Source of the DNA: Brachybacterium sacelli
Lineage (GTDB): Bacteria > Actinomycetota > Actinomycetes > Actinomycetales > Dermabacteraceae
Assembly: GCF_017876545.1 (NCBI RefSeq)
Contig: NZ_JAGIOD010000001.1
Span: 1,302,001 to 1,366,000 of the forward strand
Direction: 5' to 3'
DNA: 64,000 nt
In this document: piece by piece, positions 1 through 8,637 of the stretch
Layout: every line of letters starts with the position of its first letter
How positions within the stretch are numbered: position 1 is the first letter of the stretch
The notes under the pieces: generated by a model
The model's database searches: none
What the model was told of the DNA's origin: nothing
The model's input: the letters and a program-made list of their open reading frames with translations, nothing else
Translations under genes and position numbers: made by a program

Positions 1-410
1 CAGCAGCGGCGCCATCGGCATCCCGAACTGCCGCAGAGCGTCGACCGGCAGACCGTCATGCAGGTCTATGACGTGCGCATCCTGCTCGAGGAGCAGGTGA
101 CCGGGGACGCCGCGCTGCACCGCACCGTCCGGGACATGCTGCGACTGGAAGCGCTGGTCCAGCGGGACCGGGAGCTGGAGGTGAGGGACGACGCGGTGCT
201 GCGTCGCAGCAACCTCGAGTTCCATCGCGCCGTCTGGGCCGCCTCGCACAACCCGGTGCTGCAGGAGCTGCTCGAGGCGATCGACGGACGCGACGCCGAG
301 GCGGCACGTGCCGTCGCCCGCCGCCACTTCGAGACCGCGCGGCGCATCCGGTTGGGCATCCTCCACCGCGCGGCGCTCGAGGAGACGACCGGGGCCCGCG
401 AGGGGGCTGA
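1..410 (+). pseudogene. GntR/FadR-family regulator, C-terminal FCD part, probably internally deleted
   Basis: Only the ligand-binding FCD end of a GntR-type regulator is visible; the DNA-binding half lies before the window. The frame starting at base 1 reads VYDVRILLEEQ (first FCD helix) and NLEFHRAVWAASHNPVLQELL, then jumps directly to AIDGRDAEAARAVARRHFE, which is the last FCD helix. In the family about 35-40 residues, including a metal-binding His, normally lie between these two pieces, so an in-frame deletion is likely. The frame also has no stop until 871-873, deep inside the convergent transporter gene; a TGA in another frame at 408-410 may mark the original end. I call it a decayed regulator. 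Assignment to FCD is fairly sure; pseudogene status is inference. Confidence 0.6.
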
Positions 411-415
411 CCCGG

Positions 416-1753
416 TCAGGCCGCCACGGTGTCGTCGGCCCGGGGCCCTGGTTCCGTGTCCTGCTGCTGCCGCAACTGCCGTGCTGCGGCCACCGAGGCC
501 GCCAGAGTCACCGCCGACATCGCCACCAGCACGAGGCCGGGGTGCCACCACGCCTGCGCCGTCCAGGTGCCCAGCGCCGAGGTCAGCAGCGGGACGAATC
601 CGCCCACGGTCGCGGCCACCGCGTAGGCCACCGAGAGGGCGGTGTAGCGGAAACGGCCGGGGAAGAGGTCGCTCATCAGCCCGCCGAGGGCCGCCCAGGA
701 CATGGTGGGCAGGATGCCGCCGATCACCATCATCGCCACCAGCACTCCGAATCCGGCGGACTGCAGCAGGAAGTACATCGGGAAGGCGATCAGGGCGGTG
801 CCCAGGGCGCCGATGCCGACCACCAGGGACGAGCTGGTGCGTGCGGCGAGCGCTCCGAACAGCGGCACGGTGACCAGCTGCAGCAGGGAACCGATCGTCG
901 CGGCGCTCAGCAGCTGCAGGAAGGGATACCCGAGCACGACGGCGCCGTAGTTCATCGTGTAGGTGTTCATCAGGGCGTAGGAACCGATGCCCAGCTGGGC
1001 GGCCGCGACGGCGATGAGCAGCGCGAGCGGACGGGTGCGGAACAGGGCGAGCACAGGCCGGCGGGCGCGACCCTCCGTGCTGGCCAGGCGCGAGAACACA
1101 GGCGTCTCCTCGACGGCGCGACGCAGGTACAGCGAGACCAGCAGCAGCGGTACGGCGAGGAAGAAGGGCACTCGCCATCCCCACTCCTGCATGGCCTGCT
1201 CGGGAAGCGTCAGCGAGAGCACGATGAACACCGCGGCGGAGAGGATCGAGCCGATCGGCGAGCCGAGCTGCGGGATCGCCGCGTAGAACGCCCGCTTCAG
1301 GGGGTGGGCGTGCTCGGTGGCCAGCAGCACGGAGCCGCCCCATTCGCCGCCCAGGGAGATGCCCTGGACCAGACGCAGGACGACGAGTCCGATCGCGCCC
1401 AGCCAGCCGGCCTGGGCAAAGGTGGGCAGCAGGCCGATGAGCCCGGTGGCCACGCCCATCAGCGTCACGGTCCACAGCAGCGTGGTGCGCCGGCCGAGAC
1501 GATCGCCCATGTGCCCGAAGAGCAGGGCGCCGACGGGGCGGATCACGAAGGAGACCGCGATCGTGCTGAAGGAGGCCAGTGCGGCACCGGCGGCGCCCAG
1601 GGGCTCGAAGAACAGCGGCCCGACGAAGAACGCGGAGAAGTAGGCGTAGAGGTAGAAGTCGAACTGTTCGAGCGAGGTGCCGACCATGGACGCCCAGGCG
1701 ATGCGCCAGGGCGAGCGGGTGGCGCGGGGCCTCGGGGGAGCCGATGGAGTCAT
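416..1753 (-). CDS. MFS transporter, metabolite:H+ symporter (MHS) type
   Basis: Predicted 445-residue, 12-helix inner-membrane symporter of the MHS branch of the major facilitator superfamily, which imports organic acids or osmolytes with protons. The N-terminal stretch MVGTSLEQFDFYLYAYFSAF and the loop GHMGDRLGRR after helix 2 are typical of this branch; the substrate cannot be read from the sequence. The frame is open upstream to 1966, but the extra 71 residues are proline/arginine-rich and unlike the family. The ATG at 1753 has a purine-rich GGAAGCGAGAG upstream and places the first hydrophobic segment correctly. It converges on the regulator remnant and is divergent from the NAD operon. 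Confidence 0.85.
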   Translation of the reverse strand: MTPSAPPRPRATRSPWRIAWASMVGTSLEQFDFYLYAYFSAFFVGPLFFEPLGAAGAALASFSTIAVSFVIRPVGALLFGHMGDRLGRRTTLLWTVTLMGVATGLIGLLPTFAQAGWLGAIGLVVLRLVQGISLGGEWGGSVLLATEHAHPLKRAFYAAIPQLGSPIGSILSAAVFIVLSLTLPEQAMQEWGWRVPFFLAVPLLLVSLYLRRAVEETPVFSRLASTEGRARRPVLALFRTRPLALLIAVAAAQLGIGSYALMNTYTMNYGAVVLGYPFLQLLSAATIGSLLQLVTVPLFGALAARTSSSLVVGIGALGTALIAFPMYFLLQSAGFGVLVAMMVIGGILPTMSWAALGGLMSDLFPGRFRYTALSVAYAVAATVGGFVPLLTSALGTWTAQAWWHPGLVLVAMSAVTLAASVAAARQLRQQQDTEPGPRADDTVAA

Positions 1754-1951
1754 GGTCTCTCGCTTCCTGCCGCGCCCGGACGCCCGGCGCCGTTCACTGT
1801 AGGCAGGTGCCGGGGCACGTGGAGCGACAGGGCGACGGGCCTCACAGGCCGGCGGCCACCTGCTCTGCTGCGGGGCGCCGGGAGGGGCGCCGGGAGGGGC
1901 GACGCCGGGGACGGCCGGGCGGTGGGGCCGCCGACTTAGAGTCAGCGATTC

Positions 1952-1967
1952 CGTGACCCCGATCACA
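1952..1967. promoter_or_regulatory. CRP/GlxR-like palindrome
   Basis: The sequence reads CGTGA, six bases, TCACA, one mismatch from the classic TGTGA-N6-TCACA half-site arrangement. It lies in the 310-base divergent gap (1754-2063), about 200 bases before the transporter start and 110 before nrtR. Actinobacterial CRP homologues (GlxR, Crp) use this motif. Only sequence similarity supports it. The rest of this gap, apart from the repeat at 2025-2044, shows nothing I can assign. Confidence 0.4.
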
Positions 1968-2024
1968 CGATCGCGCCAGGGCGTGCCCTTCTGGTCACCG
2001 TGAGCCTAATCTCCTCGTCACCAG

Positions 2025-2044
2025 TAAAGGTCTCTGCGACTTTA
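2025..2044. promoter_or_regulatory. Inverted repeat just upstream of nrtR, candidate NrtR operator
   Basis: TAAAG and CTTTA arms, ten bases apart, sit immediately before the AGGAGG (2047-2052) of nrtR. NrtR usually controls its own NAD operon from a 20-21 bp palindrome near the promoter, so the position fits autoregulation. The arms are short and the known NrtR consensus differs between lineages, so this is only a candidate. Confidence 0.3.
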
Positions 2045-2063
2045 ACAGGAGGTGTCGCCTTCG

Positions 2064-2750
2064 ATGAACGCTCCGATCTCCCTCGCCGTCTCGACGGTCA
2101 TCTTCGCGCTGCGCCCGCACCCCACCACTCGCCGCCTGGCGCTCTGGGTTCCGCTGGTGCGCCGCATCCGCGACCCCCACCAGGGGCGATGGGCGCTTCC
2201 GGGAGGACCGATGACCCCGGAGGAAGGGCTGGCGGCGTCGGCCGCGCGGAACCTGCGCGAGACCACGCAGCTGGCCCCGCAGTACCTCGAGCAGCTCTAC
2301 GCCTTCGGCGGGCTGGACCGTGCACCCACGGCCGCGGAGCGCACCGTCTCGGTCGTCTACTGGGCGCTGGTGCGCCCCGAGGAGGCCGACGCCGGCGCCG
2401 CCGGCGTGAACGTGCGGTGGTTCGTCGCCGATGAGCTGCCCGAGCTGGCCTTCGACCACTCGCTGATCGTCGAGTACGCCCTGTGGCGACTGCGCAACAA
2501 GGTCGAGTACTCCCGCATCGCCGCCGCCTTCCTCGGGGAGAGCTTCACCCTCGCCGAGCTGCGTGGGGTCCACGAGGCGGTGCTCCAGCGCACCCTCGAC
2601 CCCGCCAACTTCCGCCGCCAGATGGAGGCCTCGGGCCGCCTCGTGGCGACCGACGCCTTCCGCACCGGCGGTCGCCACCGGCCCGCCCGCCTCTTCCGCC
2701 ACGACCGGTCCATCCAACTCGCCGACAACGGCCCCCTCACGGGCCGATGA
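2064..2750 (+). CDS. nrtR: NrtR, Nudix-related transcriptional regulator of NAD metabolism
   Basis: A 228-residue protein with an N-terminal Nudix-like domain and a C-terminal winged helix (about residues 155-225, SRIAAAFLGESFTLAELRGVHEAV...). NrtR proteins sense ADP-ribose and repress NAD biosynthesis or salvage genes. The Nudix box around GPMTPEEGLAASAARNLRET is degenerate: the REUxEE core reads RNLRET, so hydrolysis is unlikely and a sensing role fits. It is the first gene of the nadABC cluster, 29 bases before nadA. A GTG at 2052 overlaps the AGGAGG ribosome site, so the ATG at 2064 is preferred. Confidence 0.88.
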   Translation: MNAPISLAVSTVIFALRPHPTTRRLALWVPLVRRIRDPHQGRWALPGGPMTPEEGLAASAARNLRETTQLAPQYLEQLYAFGGLDRAPTAAERTVSVVYWALVRPEEADAGAAGVNVRWFVADELPELAFDHSLIVEYALWRLRNKVEYSRIAAAFLGESFTLAELRGVHEAVLQRTLDPANFRRQMEASGRLVATDAFRTGGRHRPARLFRHDRSIQLADNGPLTGR

Positions 2751-2779
2751 CCCCTCGCCCCCACACCGGAGAGCACGCC

Positions 2780-4096
2780 ATGACCATCCCTGCCCCCACC
2801 GCCTCGGTCGACCTGACCCTCCGCGACATCTCCGCCGGCACCACCGGCGGCGGCACCTGCACCACCGAACTGCTCGACGCACCCTGGGACGTCGACGCCC
2901 GCGATCCCGGCTACGGACCGGGTGCCTCGATGGCGGACACCGCCCCCGCGACCGCGCCCCGACAGGGCGAGATCCCGCAGGAGTACCGAGCGGCGAGCAG
3001 TGAGGAGCTGGACCGGCGGATCCGCGCCGCGAAGGCCGAGCTGGGCGACCGGGTGATGGTGCTCGGGCACTTCTACCAGCGCGACGAGGTGGTGCAGTAC
3101 GCCGACTACGTGGGTGACTCCTTCCAGCTGGCCACCGCCGCGACGGCGCGCACCGAGGCCGAGGCGATCATCTTCTGCGGCGTCCATTTCATGGCCGAGA
3201 CCGCGGACCTCCTGTCCACGCCCGAGCAGGCCGTGATCCTCCCGAACCTCGCCGCGGGCTGCTCGATGGCCGACATGGCCGACATCGACCAGGTCGAGGA
3301 GTGCTGGGAGCAGCTGATGGAGGTGTACGGCGAGGGGGAGGACGCCGACGGGATCGCCCCGATCGTCCCGGTGACTTACATGAACTCCTCCGCGGCGATC
3401 AAGGGCTTCGTGGGCCGCCACGGCGGCATCGTGTGCACCTCCTCCAACGCCTCGACGGTGCTTCAGTGGGCCTTCGAGCGCGGCCGACGGGTGCTGTTCT
3501 TCCCCGACCAGCACCTCGGCCGCAACACCGCCAAGGCCATGGGCATCCCCCTGGAGCAGATGCCGATGTGGAACCCTCGCAAGCCCCTGGGCGGGAACGA
3601 CGAGCAGGCACTCCACGAAGCCCAGGTGGTGCTCTGGCACGGATTCTGCTCCGTGCACAAGCGCTTCACCACGGATCAGATCGCGAAGGCCCGCGCAGAG
3701 CACCCCGGCGTGCGCGTGATCGTCCACCCCGAGTGCCCGATGCCCGTGGTCGACGCGGCCGACGAGTCCGGCTCGACCGACTACATCCGCAAGGCCATCG
3801 AGGGTGCCACCGAACCGACCAGCTTCGCCATCGGCACCGAGATCAACCTGGTCCAGCGCCTGGCCGCCCAACACCCCCAGCACACGATCTTCTGTCTCGA
3901 CCCGGTGGTGTGCCCCTGCTCGACGATGTACCGCATCCACCCCGGCTACCTCGCCTGGGCGCTCGAGTCGCTGCTCGAGGGTGAGGTCATCAACCGCATC
4001 AGCGTCGGCCAGGACGTCGCCGAGCCCGCCCGGTTCGCGCTCGAGCGGATGCTCGCCGCCAAGCCGGCCCCGGTGAGCAGCACCCCGGGGCGCTGA
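2780..4096 (+). CDS. nadA: Quinolinate synthase NadA
   Basis: 438 residues. Condenses iminoaspartate with dihydroxyacetone phosphate to quinolinate in de novo NAD synthesis, using a [4Fe-4S] cluster. Cluster-ligand candidates are Cys133 (FCGVHFMAETA), Cys319 (HPECPMP) and one of Cys378/Cys380 (CPCSTMYRIHP). The signatures GHFYQRDEV, GDSFQLA and SSNASTVLQW are also present. The first roughly 60 residues are a poorly conserved extension; the ATG at 2780 follows GGAGAG and is used here. It is co-directional with nrtR and ends two bases before nadB. The desulfurase at 6578 probably helps build its cluster. Confidence 0.95.
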   Translation: MTIPAPTASVDLTLRDISAGTTGGGTCTTELLDAPWDVDARDPGYGPGASMADTAPATAPRQGEIPQEYRAASSEELDRRIRAAKAELGDRVMVLGHFYQRDEVVQYADYVGDSFQLATAATARTEAEAIIFCGVHFMAETADLLSTPEQAVILPNLAAGCSMADMADIDQVEECWEQLMEVYGEGEDADGIAPIVPVTYMNSSAAIKGFVGRHGGIVCTSSNASTVLQWAFERGRRVLFFPDQHLGRNTAKAMGIPLEQMPMWNPRKPLGGNDEQALHEAQVVLWHGFCSVHKRFTTDQIAKARAEHPGVRVIVHPECPMPVVDAADESGSTDYIRKAIEGATEPTSFAIGTEINLVQRLAAQHPQHTIFCLDPVVCPCSTMYRIHPGYLAWALESLLEGEVINRISVGQDVAEPARFALERMLAAKPAPVSSTPGR

Positions 4097-4098
4097 GC

Positions 4099-5712
4099 AT
4101 GACCGCCGACCTCCGCCCCGATCTCCACACTGACCTCCACCCCGACCTCCGAACCGACCTGCTCGTGATCGGCTCCGGGATCGCCGGGCTGACGGCTGCG
4201 CTGCACGCCTCGCAGAACATGGACGTCCTGCTGGTGACGAAGTCCGAGGCGGGCGAGGGGTCGACCCGGTACGCCCAGGGCGGCATCGCCGGTGCGCTCG
4301 ACCGTGACGACAGCCCGGCCGCGCACGCCCGCGACACCCTCGTCGCCGGCGCGGGGCTGTGCGACGAGGACGCGGTGCGGGTGCTGTGCGAGGAGGGGCC
4401 CGGCGCGATCCGTGAGCTCATCGACCGCGGCGTCGATTTCGACCGGGTCCGCGGCCCGGGCAGCCCCTACGCGCTGTGCCTCGAGGGCGCCCATCACCGG
4501 CCCCGCATCCTCCACGCCGGCGGGGACGCGACCGGTGTCGCGATCGAGCAGGCGCTGCTCGCCGCGGTGCACGGCAGCGGTGTCGTCGTGCGCGAGCACA
4601 CGGCGCTCGTGGACCTGCACCTTGAGGGCGGCGACGTGGTGGGCGCCGAGCTGATGACCACGGGCGGCGGCCGGCTCCGCGTCCGGGCCGCAGCCACCCT
4701 GCTGGCCACCGGCGGCGCCGGGCAGCTCTTCTCGCACACCACGAACCCGGCGGTCGCCACCGGCGACGGGGTCGCCGCCGCATGGAGAGCCGGCGCCGCC
4801 GTCGAGGACCTCGAGTTCTATCAGTTCCATCCCACCGCACTCGCGATCCCCGGCGCGTACTCCTCCTTCCTCGTCTCCGAGGCGGTCCGCGGCGAGGGGG
4901 CGACGCTGCGCGACGAGCACGGTGCACGTCTCATGCAAGGCATCGACCCCCGCGCCGATCTCGCTCCGCGAGACATCGTCTCCCGCACCATCGCGCAGGT
5001 CATGGCCGCGCAGGATGGTCGGCCCGTGCGTCTGGACGCGACCGGCATCGCCGGCGACCGCCTGCGTGAGCGGTTCCCGACGATCGATGCCGCGGTGCGC
5101 GCCGCAGGGATCGATTGGGGCCACGAGCCGGTGCCGGTGACCCCCGCCGCCCATTATTGGATGGGCGGGATCCGCACCGACCTCGACGGCCGCACCACGC
5201 TGCCGGGACTGTTCGCGGCGGGGGAGTGCGCCCGGACCGGCGTGCACGGTGCGAACCGCCTGGCTTCGAACTCGCTGCTGGAGGGCGCCGTCTTCGGGGC
5301 CCGAGCGGGGGCGGCCGCCGTGGAGGAGGCCCGCCGCCGGGACCCCTCCGCGGGCCGTCACATCTCCAGCGGCGCCCCGCGCACGGCCGCGGCCTCGCCT
5401 GGCGACGCTGTGCGCAGAGCGCCGCGGGCGACGGCCGTCCCGTCGCCCGCGTCCTGGACCCGTACTCAGCTGCAGGAGCTGATGTGGGCGCGCGTCGGGC
5501 CGCTGCGAACGCGCGAGCAGCTCGACACCGCGGCCGCGCAGCTGGCCACCTGGACCGCCCCTGACCCTGCCACCGCCACCACGATCGGTGAGCTCGAGAA
5601 CCGCAATCTCCTCGACCTCGCCCGACTGGTGGCGACCCACGCCCTCGCGCGCCCCGCATCAGTCGGCGCCCACCACCGCCTCGACCCCATCCCGGAGGTT
5701 CTCGCATGCTGA
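4099..5712 (+). CDS. nadB: L-aspartate oxidase NadB
   Basis: 537-residue flavoprotein that oxidises L-aspartate to iminoaspartate, the substrate of NadA. The FAD-binding motif VIGSGIAGLTAALHA lies near residue 24; EFYQFHPTAL and RGEGATLRD are conserved active-site segments of the succinate dehydrogenase/fumarate reductase flavoprotein family; HGANRLASNSLLEG is the C-terminal FAD signature. Length is normal. The first 20 residues contain a short DL-x-x-DL repeat (RPDLHTDLHPDLRTDL) absent from most homologues, so the true start could be further in, but the ATG two bases after the nadA stop fits the operon. Confidence 0.95.
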   Translation: MTADLRPDLHTDLHPDLRTDLLVIGSGIAGLTAALHASQNMDVLLVTKSEAGEGSTRYAQGGIAGALDRDDSPAAHARDTLVAGAGLCDEDAVRVLCEEGPGAIRELIDRGVDFDRVRGPGSPYALCLEGAHHRPRILHAGGDATGVAIEQALLAAVHGSGVVVREHTALVDLHLEGGDVVGAELMTTGGGRLRVRAAATLLATGGAGQLFSHTTNPAVATGDGVAAAWRAGAAVEDLEFYQFHPTALAIPGAYSSFLVSEAVRGEGATLRDEHGARLMQGIDPRADLAPRDIVSRTIAQVMAAQDGRPVRLDATGIAGDRLRERFPTIDAAVRAAGIDWGHEPVPVTPAAHYWMGGIRTDLDGRTTLPGLFAAGECARTGVHGANRLASNSLLEGAVFGARAGAAAVEEARRRDPSAGRHISSGAPRTAAASPGDAVRRAPRATAVPSPASWTRTQLQELMWARVGPLRTREQLDTAAAQLATWTAPDPATATTIGELENRNLLDLARLVATHALARPASVGAHHRLDPIPEVLAC

Positions 5713-6566
5713 CCACCGCCCAGATCGACACCGTCGTCTCCGCCGCCCTGGCCGAGGACGCCCCCTGGGGGGACCTCACCGGGCAGGTGTTCCTGCCCGG
5801 CACGGCGATCGCCACGGTGCAGCTGACGGCTCGCGAGGACGGCGTGCTCTCGGGCCTCGATGCGTTCGCCGCCGCCTTCCGCCTCACTGATCCGACCGTC
5901 GAGGTCGACCCCCGGACGGCCGACGGGGATCGCTTCACCGCCGGGGACGTGCTCGCCACCGTGACCGGTCCGGCCCGCGCCGTCGTCCAGGCCGAGCGGA
6001 TAGCCCTGAACCTCACCCAGCGCCTGTCCGGCGTCGCGACCCTCACGCGGCGCTTCGTGGACGCCGTCCAGGGCACGGGAGCGCGGATCACCGACACCCG
6101 CAAGACCACCCCGGGGCTGCGCGCCCTCGAACGGCACGCGGTCCGCTGCGGCGGCGGGGTGAACCACCGCTTCTCGCTCTCGGACGCGGTGATGGCCAAG
6201 GACAACCACCTCGCGGTGCTGCAGCAGCAGGGCCTCGACCTCACCGGGGCCATCCACCGGGCCCGTGCCCAGCTCGGCCACACCACCCGGCTCGAGGTCG
6301 AGGTCGACCGGATCGACCAGATCGAGCCCGTGATCGCCGGCGGCATCGACATCATCATGCTCGACAACTTCTCCCTGGCGGACCTGGCGCGGGGCGTGGA
6401 GATCGTCGCGGGTCGCGCGATCATCGAGGCCAGCGGCACCGTCACCCTCGAGACCGTCGGCGACATCGCCCGCACCGGCGTCGACGTCATCTCCTCCGGC
6501 GCGCTCACCCACAGCGCCCGCCACCTCGACCTCGGCCTCGACATGACCGTCATCGCCGGAGTCTGA
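5706..6566 (+). CDS. nadC: Quinolinate phosphoribosyltransferase NadC
   Basis: 286 residues. Decarboxylating transfer of quinolinate onto PRPP to give nicotinate mononucleotide, the third step of de novo NAD synthesis. Family signatures are visible: EDAPWGDLT near the N terminus, AERIALNLTQRLSGVAT, the RITDTRKTTPGLR substrate loop, GGVNHRFSLSDAVMAKDNH and IMLDNFSLADL. It overlaps nadB by seven bases, implying translational coupling, and is followed 11 bases later by the desulfurase. Length and motifs are standard. Confidence 0.96.
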   Translation: MLTTAQIDTVVSAALAEDAPWGDLTGQVFLPGTAIATVQLTAREDGVLSGLDAFAAAFRLTDPTVEVDPRTADGDRFTAGDVLATVTGPARAVVQAERIALNLTQRLSGVATLTRRFVDAVQGTGARITDTRKTTPGLRALERHAVRCGGGVNHRFSLSDAVMAKDNHLAVLQQQGLDLTGAIHRARAQLGHTTRLEVEVDRIDQIEPVIAGGIDIIMLDNFSLADLARGVEIVAGRAIIEASGTVTLETVGDIARTGVDVISSGALTHSARHLDLGLDMTVIAGV

Positions 6567-6577
6567 CGGTCCCAGCG

Positions 6578-7711
6578 ATGCTCTACCTCGACACCGCCGC
6601 CACCACGCCGGTGCGCCGGGAGGCCCTCGAAGCCGCCTGGCCCTATCTCACCGGCACCTTCGGGAACCCCTCCAGCCATCACGCCGTGGGGGAAGCCGCC
6701 GCTGCGGGCCTCGACGATGCCCGACGACGGGCCGCCGCCGTGCTCGGCGTGCGCCGCAGCGATCTCGTGTTCACCGCCGGCGGCACCGAGGCCGCGAACC
6801 TCGCGCTCAAGGGCCTGGCGCTCGCGACGCCGCGCGGGAAACACCTGGTCACCGCCGCCACCGAGCATGAGGCCGTGCTGGAGACCGTCGCTTTCCTCGA
6901 GCGCGTCCACGGTTTCGAGGTCTCCTACGTCGATGTCGCCCCCGACGGGACCGTCACCCCCGCGGCCCTGCGCAGGGCGCTGCGCGAGGACACCACCCTG
7001 GTCTCCCTCGCCCTGGCCAACAACGAGATCGGCACGATCACCGACCTCCGGTCGCTGGCCGGCATCGCCCACGAGGCCGGCGCGCTGATCCACACGGACG
7101 CGGTCCAGGCCGCCGGATGGGTGGATCTGCGCGGACTCGACGTCGACGCACTGACGCTCTCGGGCCACAAGCTCGGCGCCCCCAAGGGGATCGGTCTCGC
7201 CGCGATCCGCGGCCGGCTTCCGCTCGAACCGCTGATCCACGGCGGCGGGCAGGAGAACGCCCGGCGCTCCGGCACCGAGAACGTCGCCTTCGCCGTCGCG
7301 CTCGCCGTCGCGCTCGAGCTCGCCGACGCCGAGCGGGAACAGAAGGTGGCCCGCCTGGCCCCTCTGCGCGACGGGTTCGTGGATCGCGTGCTCCGCGCTC
7401 GGGAGGGCGTGCTGCTGACCGGTGCGGACGGCCGCCGCGCAGGGGCACGACTGCCCGGCCACGCCTCCTTCTGCGTGCCCGGCCGCAGCGGCGAATCGAT
7501 CCTGCTGGATCTCGCCGAGCGCGGCGTGATCGCCTCCAGCGGCTCGGCCTGCGCCGCCGGCAGCGACGAACCTTCCCACGTGCTCACGGCTCTGGGCATC
7601 CCCCGCGAGGTCGCCCAGACCGCAGTGCGCTTCACCCTGCCCGCGGACCTCGCCCCCGAGCAGATCGACGCGGTCGGGGACGCGGTCGACGAGGTCCTCG
7701 CCCGGACATGA
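6578..7711 (+). CDS. Cysteine desulfurase (NifS/IscS-like) of the NAD operon
   Basis: 377-residue PLP enzyme of aminotransferase class V. The PLP lysine is Lys198 in LSGHKLGAPKG; His104-type TEHEAV and the aspartate in HTDAVQ are conserved; the catalytic Cys325 lies in SSGSACAAGSDEP, the longer flexible loop of the IscS/NifS type. It removes sulfur from cysteine for Fe-S assembly. Its position as last gene of nrtR-nadABC suggests it supplies the cluster of NadA, as nad-linked NifS proteins do in other bacteria. Whether it also serves other Fe-S proteins cannot be told. Confidence 0.92.
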   Translation: MLYLDTAATTPVRREALEAAWPYLTGTFGNPSSHHAVGEAAAAGLDDARRRAAAVLGVRRSDLVFTAGGTEAANLALKGLALATPRGKHLVTAATEHEAVLETVAFLERVHGFEVSYVDVAPDGTVTPAALRRALREDTTLVSLALANNEIGTITDLRSLAGIAHEAGALIHTDAVQAAGWVDLRGLDVDALTLSGHKLGAPKGIGLAAIRGRLPLEPLIHGGGQENARRSGTENVAFAVALAVALELADAEREQKVARLAPLRDGFVDRVLRAREGVLLTGADGRRAGARLPGHASFCVPGRSGESILLDLAERGVIASSGSACAAGSDEPSHVLTALGIPREVAQTAVRFTLPADLAPEQIDAVGDAVDEVLART

Positions 7712-7722
7712 CGGGGCGACCT

Positions 7723-7737
7723 GCACGGCTCCCGTGC
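7723..7737 (+). terminator. Small hairpin after the NAD operon
   Basis: GCACGG and CCGTGC arms with a three-base loop, 11 bases after the desulfurase stop. There is no T-tract, so this is a weak terminator candidate only. Confidence 0.3.
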
Positions 7738-7779
7738 TCGCGGACGTGAAACGTTACGGGCCGTCGGCCGCGGCCCCCG

Positions 7780-7785
7780 TACACT
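7780..7785 (+). promoter_or_regulatory. -10 hexamer TACACT of a leaderless transcript
   Basis: TACACT ends six bases before the GTG at 7792 and no ribosome-binding site is present, so transcription should begin at or next to the start codon. This TANNNT-N6/7-RTG arrangement is the usual leaderless promoter of actinobacteria. No clear -35 is seen. Confidence 0.6.
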
Positions 7786-7791
7786 CTCAGC

Positions 7792-8637
7792 GTGACTGAG
7801 CAGACCGCCACGCCCCCCGCCGACTCCACCGCCGTCACCCGCGCCGTGATCCTCGCCCGCGGGCTGGGCACCCGCATGCGCGCGGCCGACGAGAACGCAC
7901 CGCTCGACGAGAAGCAGTCCGCCGTCGCCGCGAGCGGGGTCAAGGCCCTCATCGACGTCGGCCGGCCCTTCCTGGACTACGTCATCTCCGTGCTGGCCGA
8001 CGTCGGCGTCACCGAGGTGTGCCTGGTCATCGGCCCCGAGCACGAGGCGCTGCGCGACTACGCCGCCGCCACCAGCGGGAGCCGCGTCACGGTCACCACC
8101 GCCGTGCAGGTCGAGCCGCGCGGCACCGGTGACGCCGTCGCCGCCGCCCGCGACTTCGTCGGCTCCGAGCGGGTGATCGTGCTGAACTCGGACAACTACT
8201 ATCCGCGCGAGGCGCTCGCCGCACTCGTCACCGCCCCCGGCAGCGCCCTGGTCGGCTTCGACCGCGCGGGGCTGCTGGCCGGATCCAGCATCCCTGCCGA
8301 GCGGATCCGTGCCTTCGCCCTGGTCGCCGCCGATGAGCAGGGCCGTCTGCGCGACATCGTCGAGAAACCCGATCCGGCCACCCTCGCCGCCTACGGCCAG
8401 GACGCCCCGGTGTCGATGAACGCCTGGCTGTTCACCCCCGCGATCTTCGACGCCTGCGCCCGCATCGAACCCTCCGTGCGCGGAGAGCTGGAGATCATCG
8501 ACGCCGTCCGGCTCCTGGTCGCCGACGGGGAGGACGTCACCGTCGTCCCCGTCTCCGCGCCGGTGCTGGACATGTCCTCCCGTGGGGACGTCGCCGCCGT
8601 GCAGGAGGCCCTCGCCGGGGTCGAGGTGCGCCTGTGA
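7792..8637 (+). CDS. Sugar-1-phosphate nucleotidyltransferase
   Basis: 281-residue NTP-transferase fold protein. The N-terminal nucleotide loop reads AVILARGLGTRMR, close to the GxGTRxxP loop of RmlA/GalU enzymes, although the usual GAG is RG; the acidic metal-binding segment VLNSDNYYP and IVEKPD follow. It should couple a sugar 1-phosphate to an NTP. It overlaps the following GHMP kinase by four bases (GTGA), so the two probably act in sequence: kinase makes the sugar 1-phosphate, this enzyme makes the NDP-sugar. The sugar and nucleotide are not recognisable. Start is the leaderless GTG. Confidence 0.82.
   Translation: MTEQTATPPADSTAVTRAVILARGLGTRMRAADENAPLDEKQSAVAASGVKALIDVGRPFLDYVISVLADVGVTEVCLVIGPEHEALRDYAAATSGSRVTVTTAVQVEPRGTGDAVAAARDFVGSERVIVLNSDNYYPREALAALVTAPGSALVGFDRAGLLAGSSIPAERIRAFALVAADEQGRLRDIVEKPDPATLAAYGQDAPVSMNAWLFTPAIFDACARIEPSVRGELEIIDAVRLLVADGEDVTVVPVSAPVLDMSSRGDVAAVQEALAGVEVRL

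Noticed and set aside
5000..7726. Long minus-strand frame opposite nadB/nadC/desulfurase
   Set aside because: Gly/Arg/Val-rich shadow; all three plus-strand genes have complete motifs.
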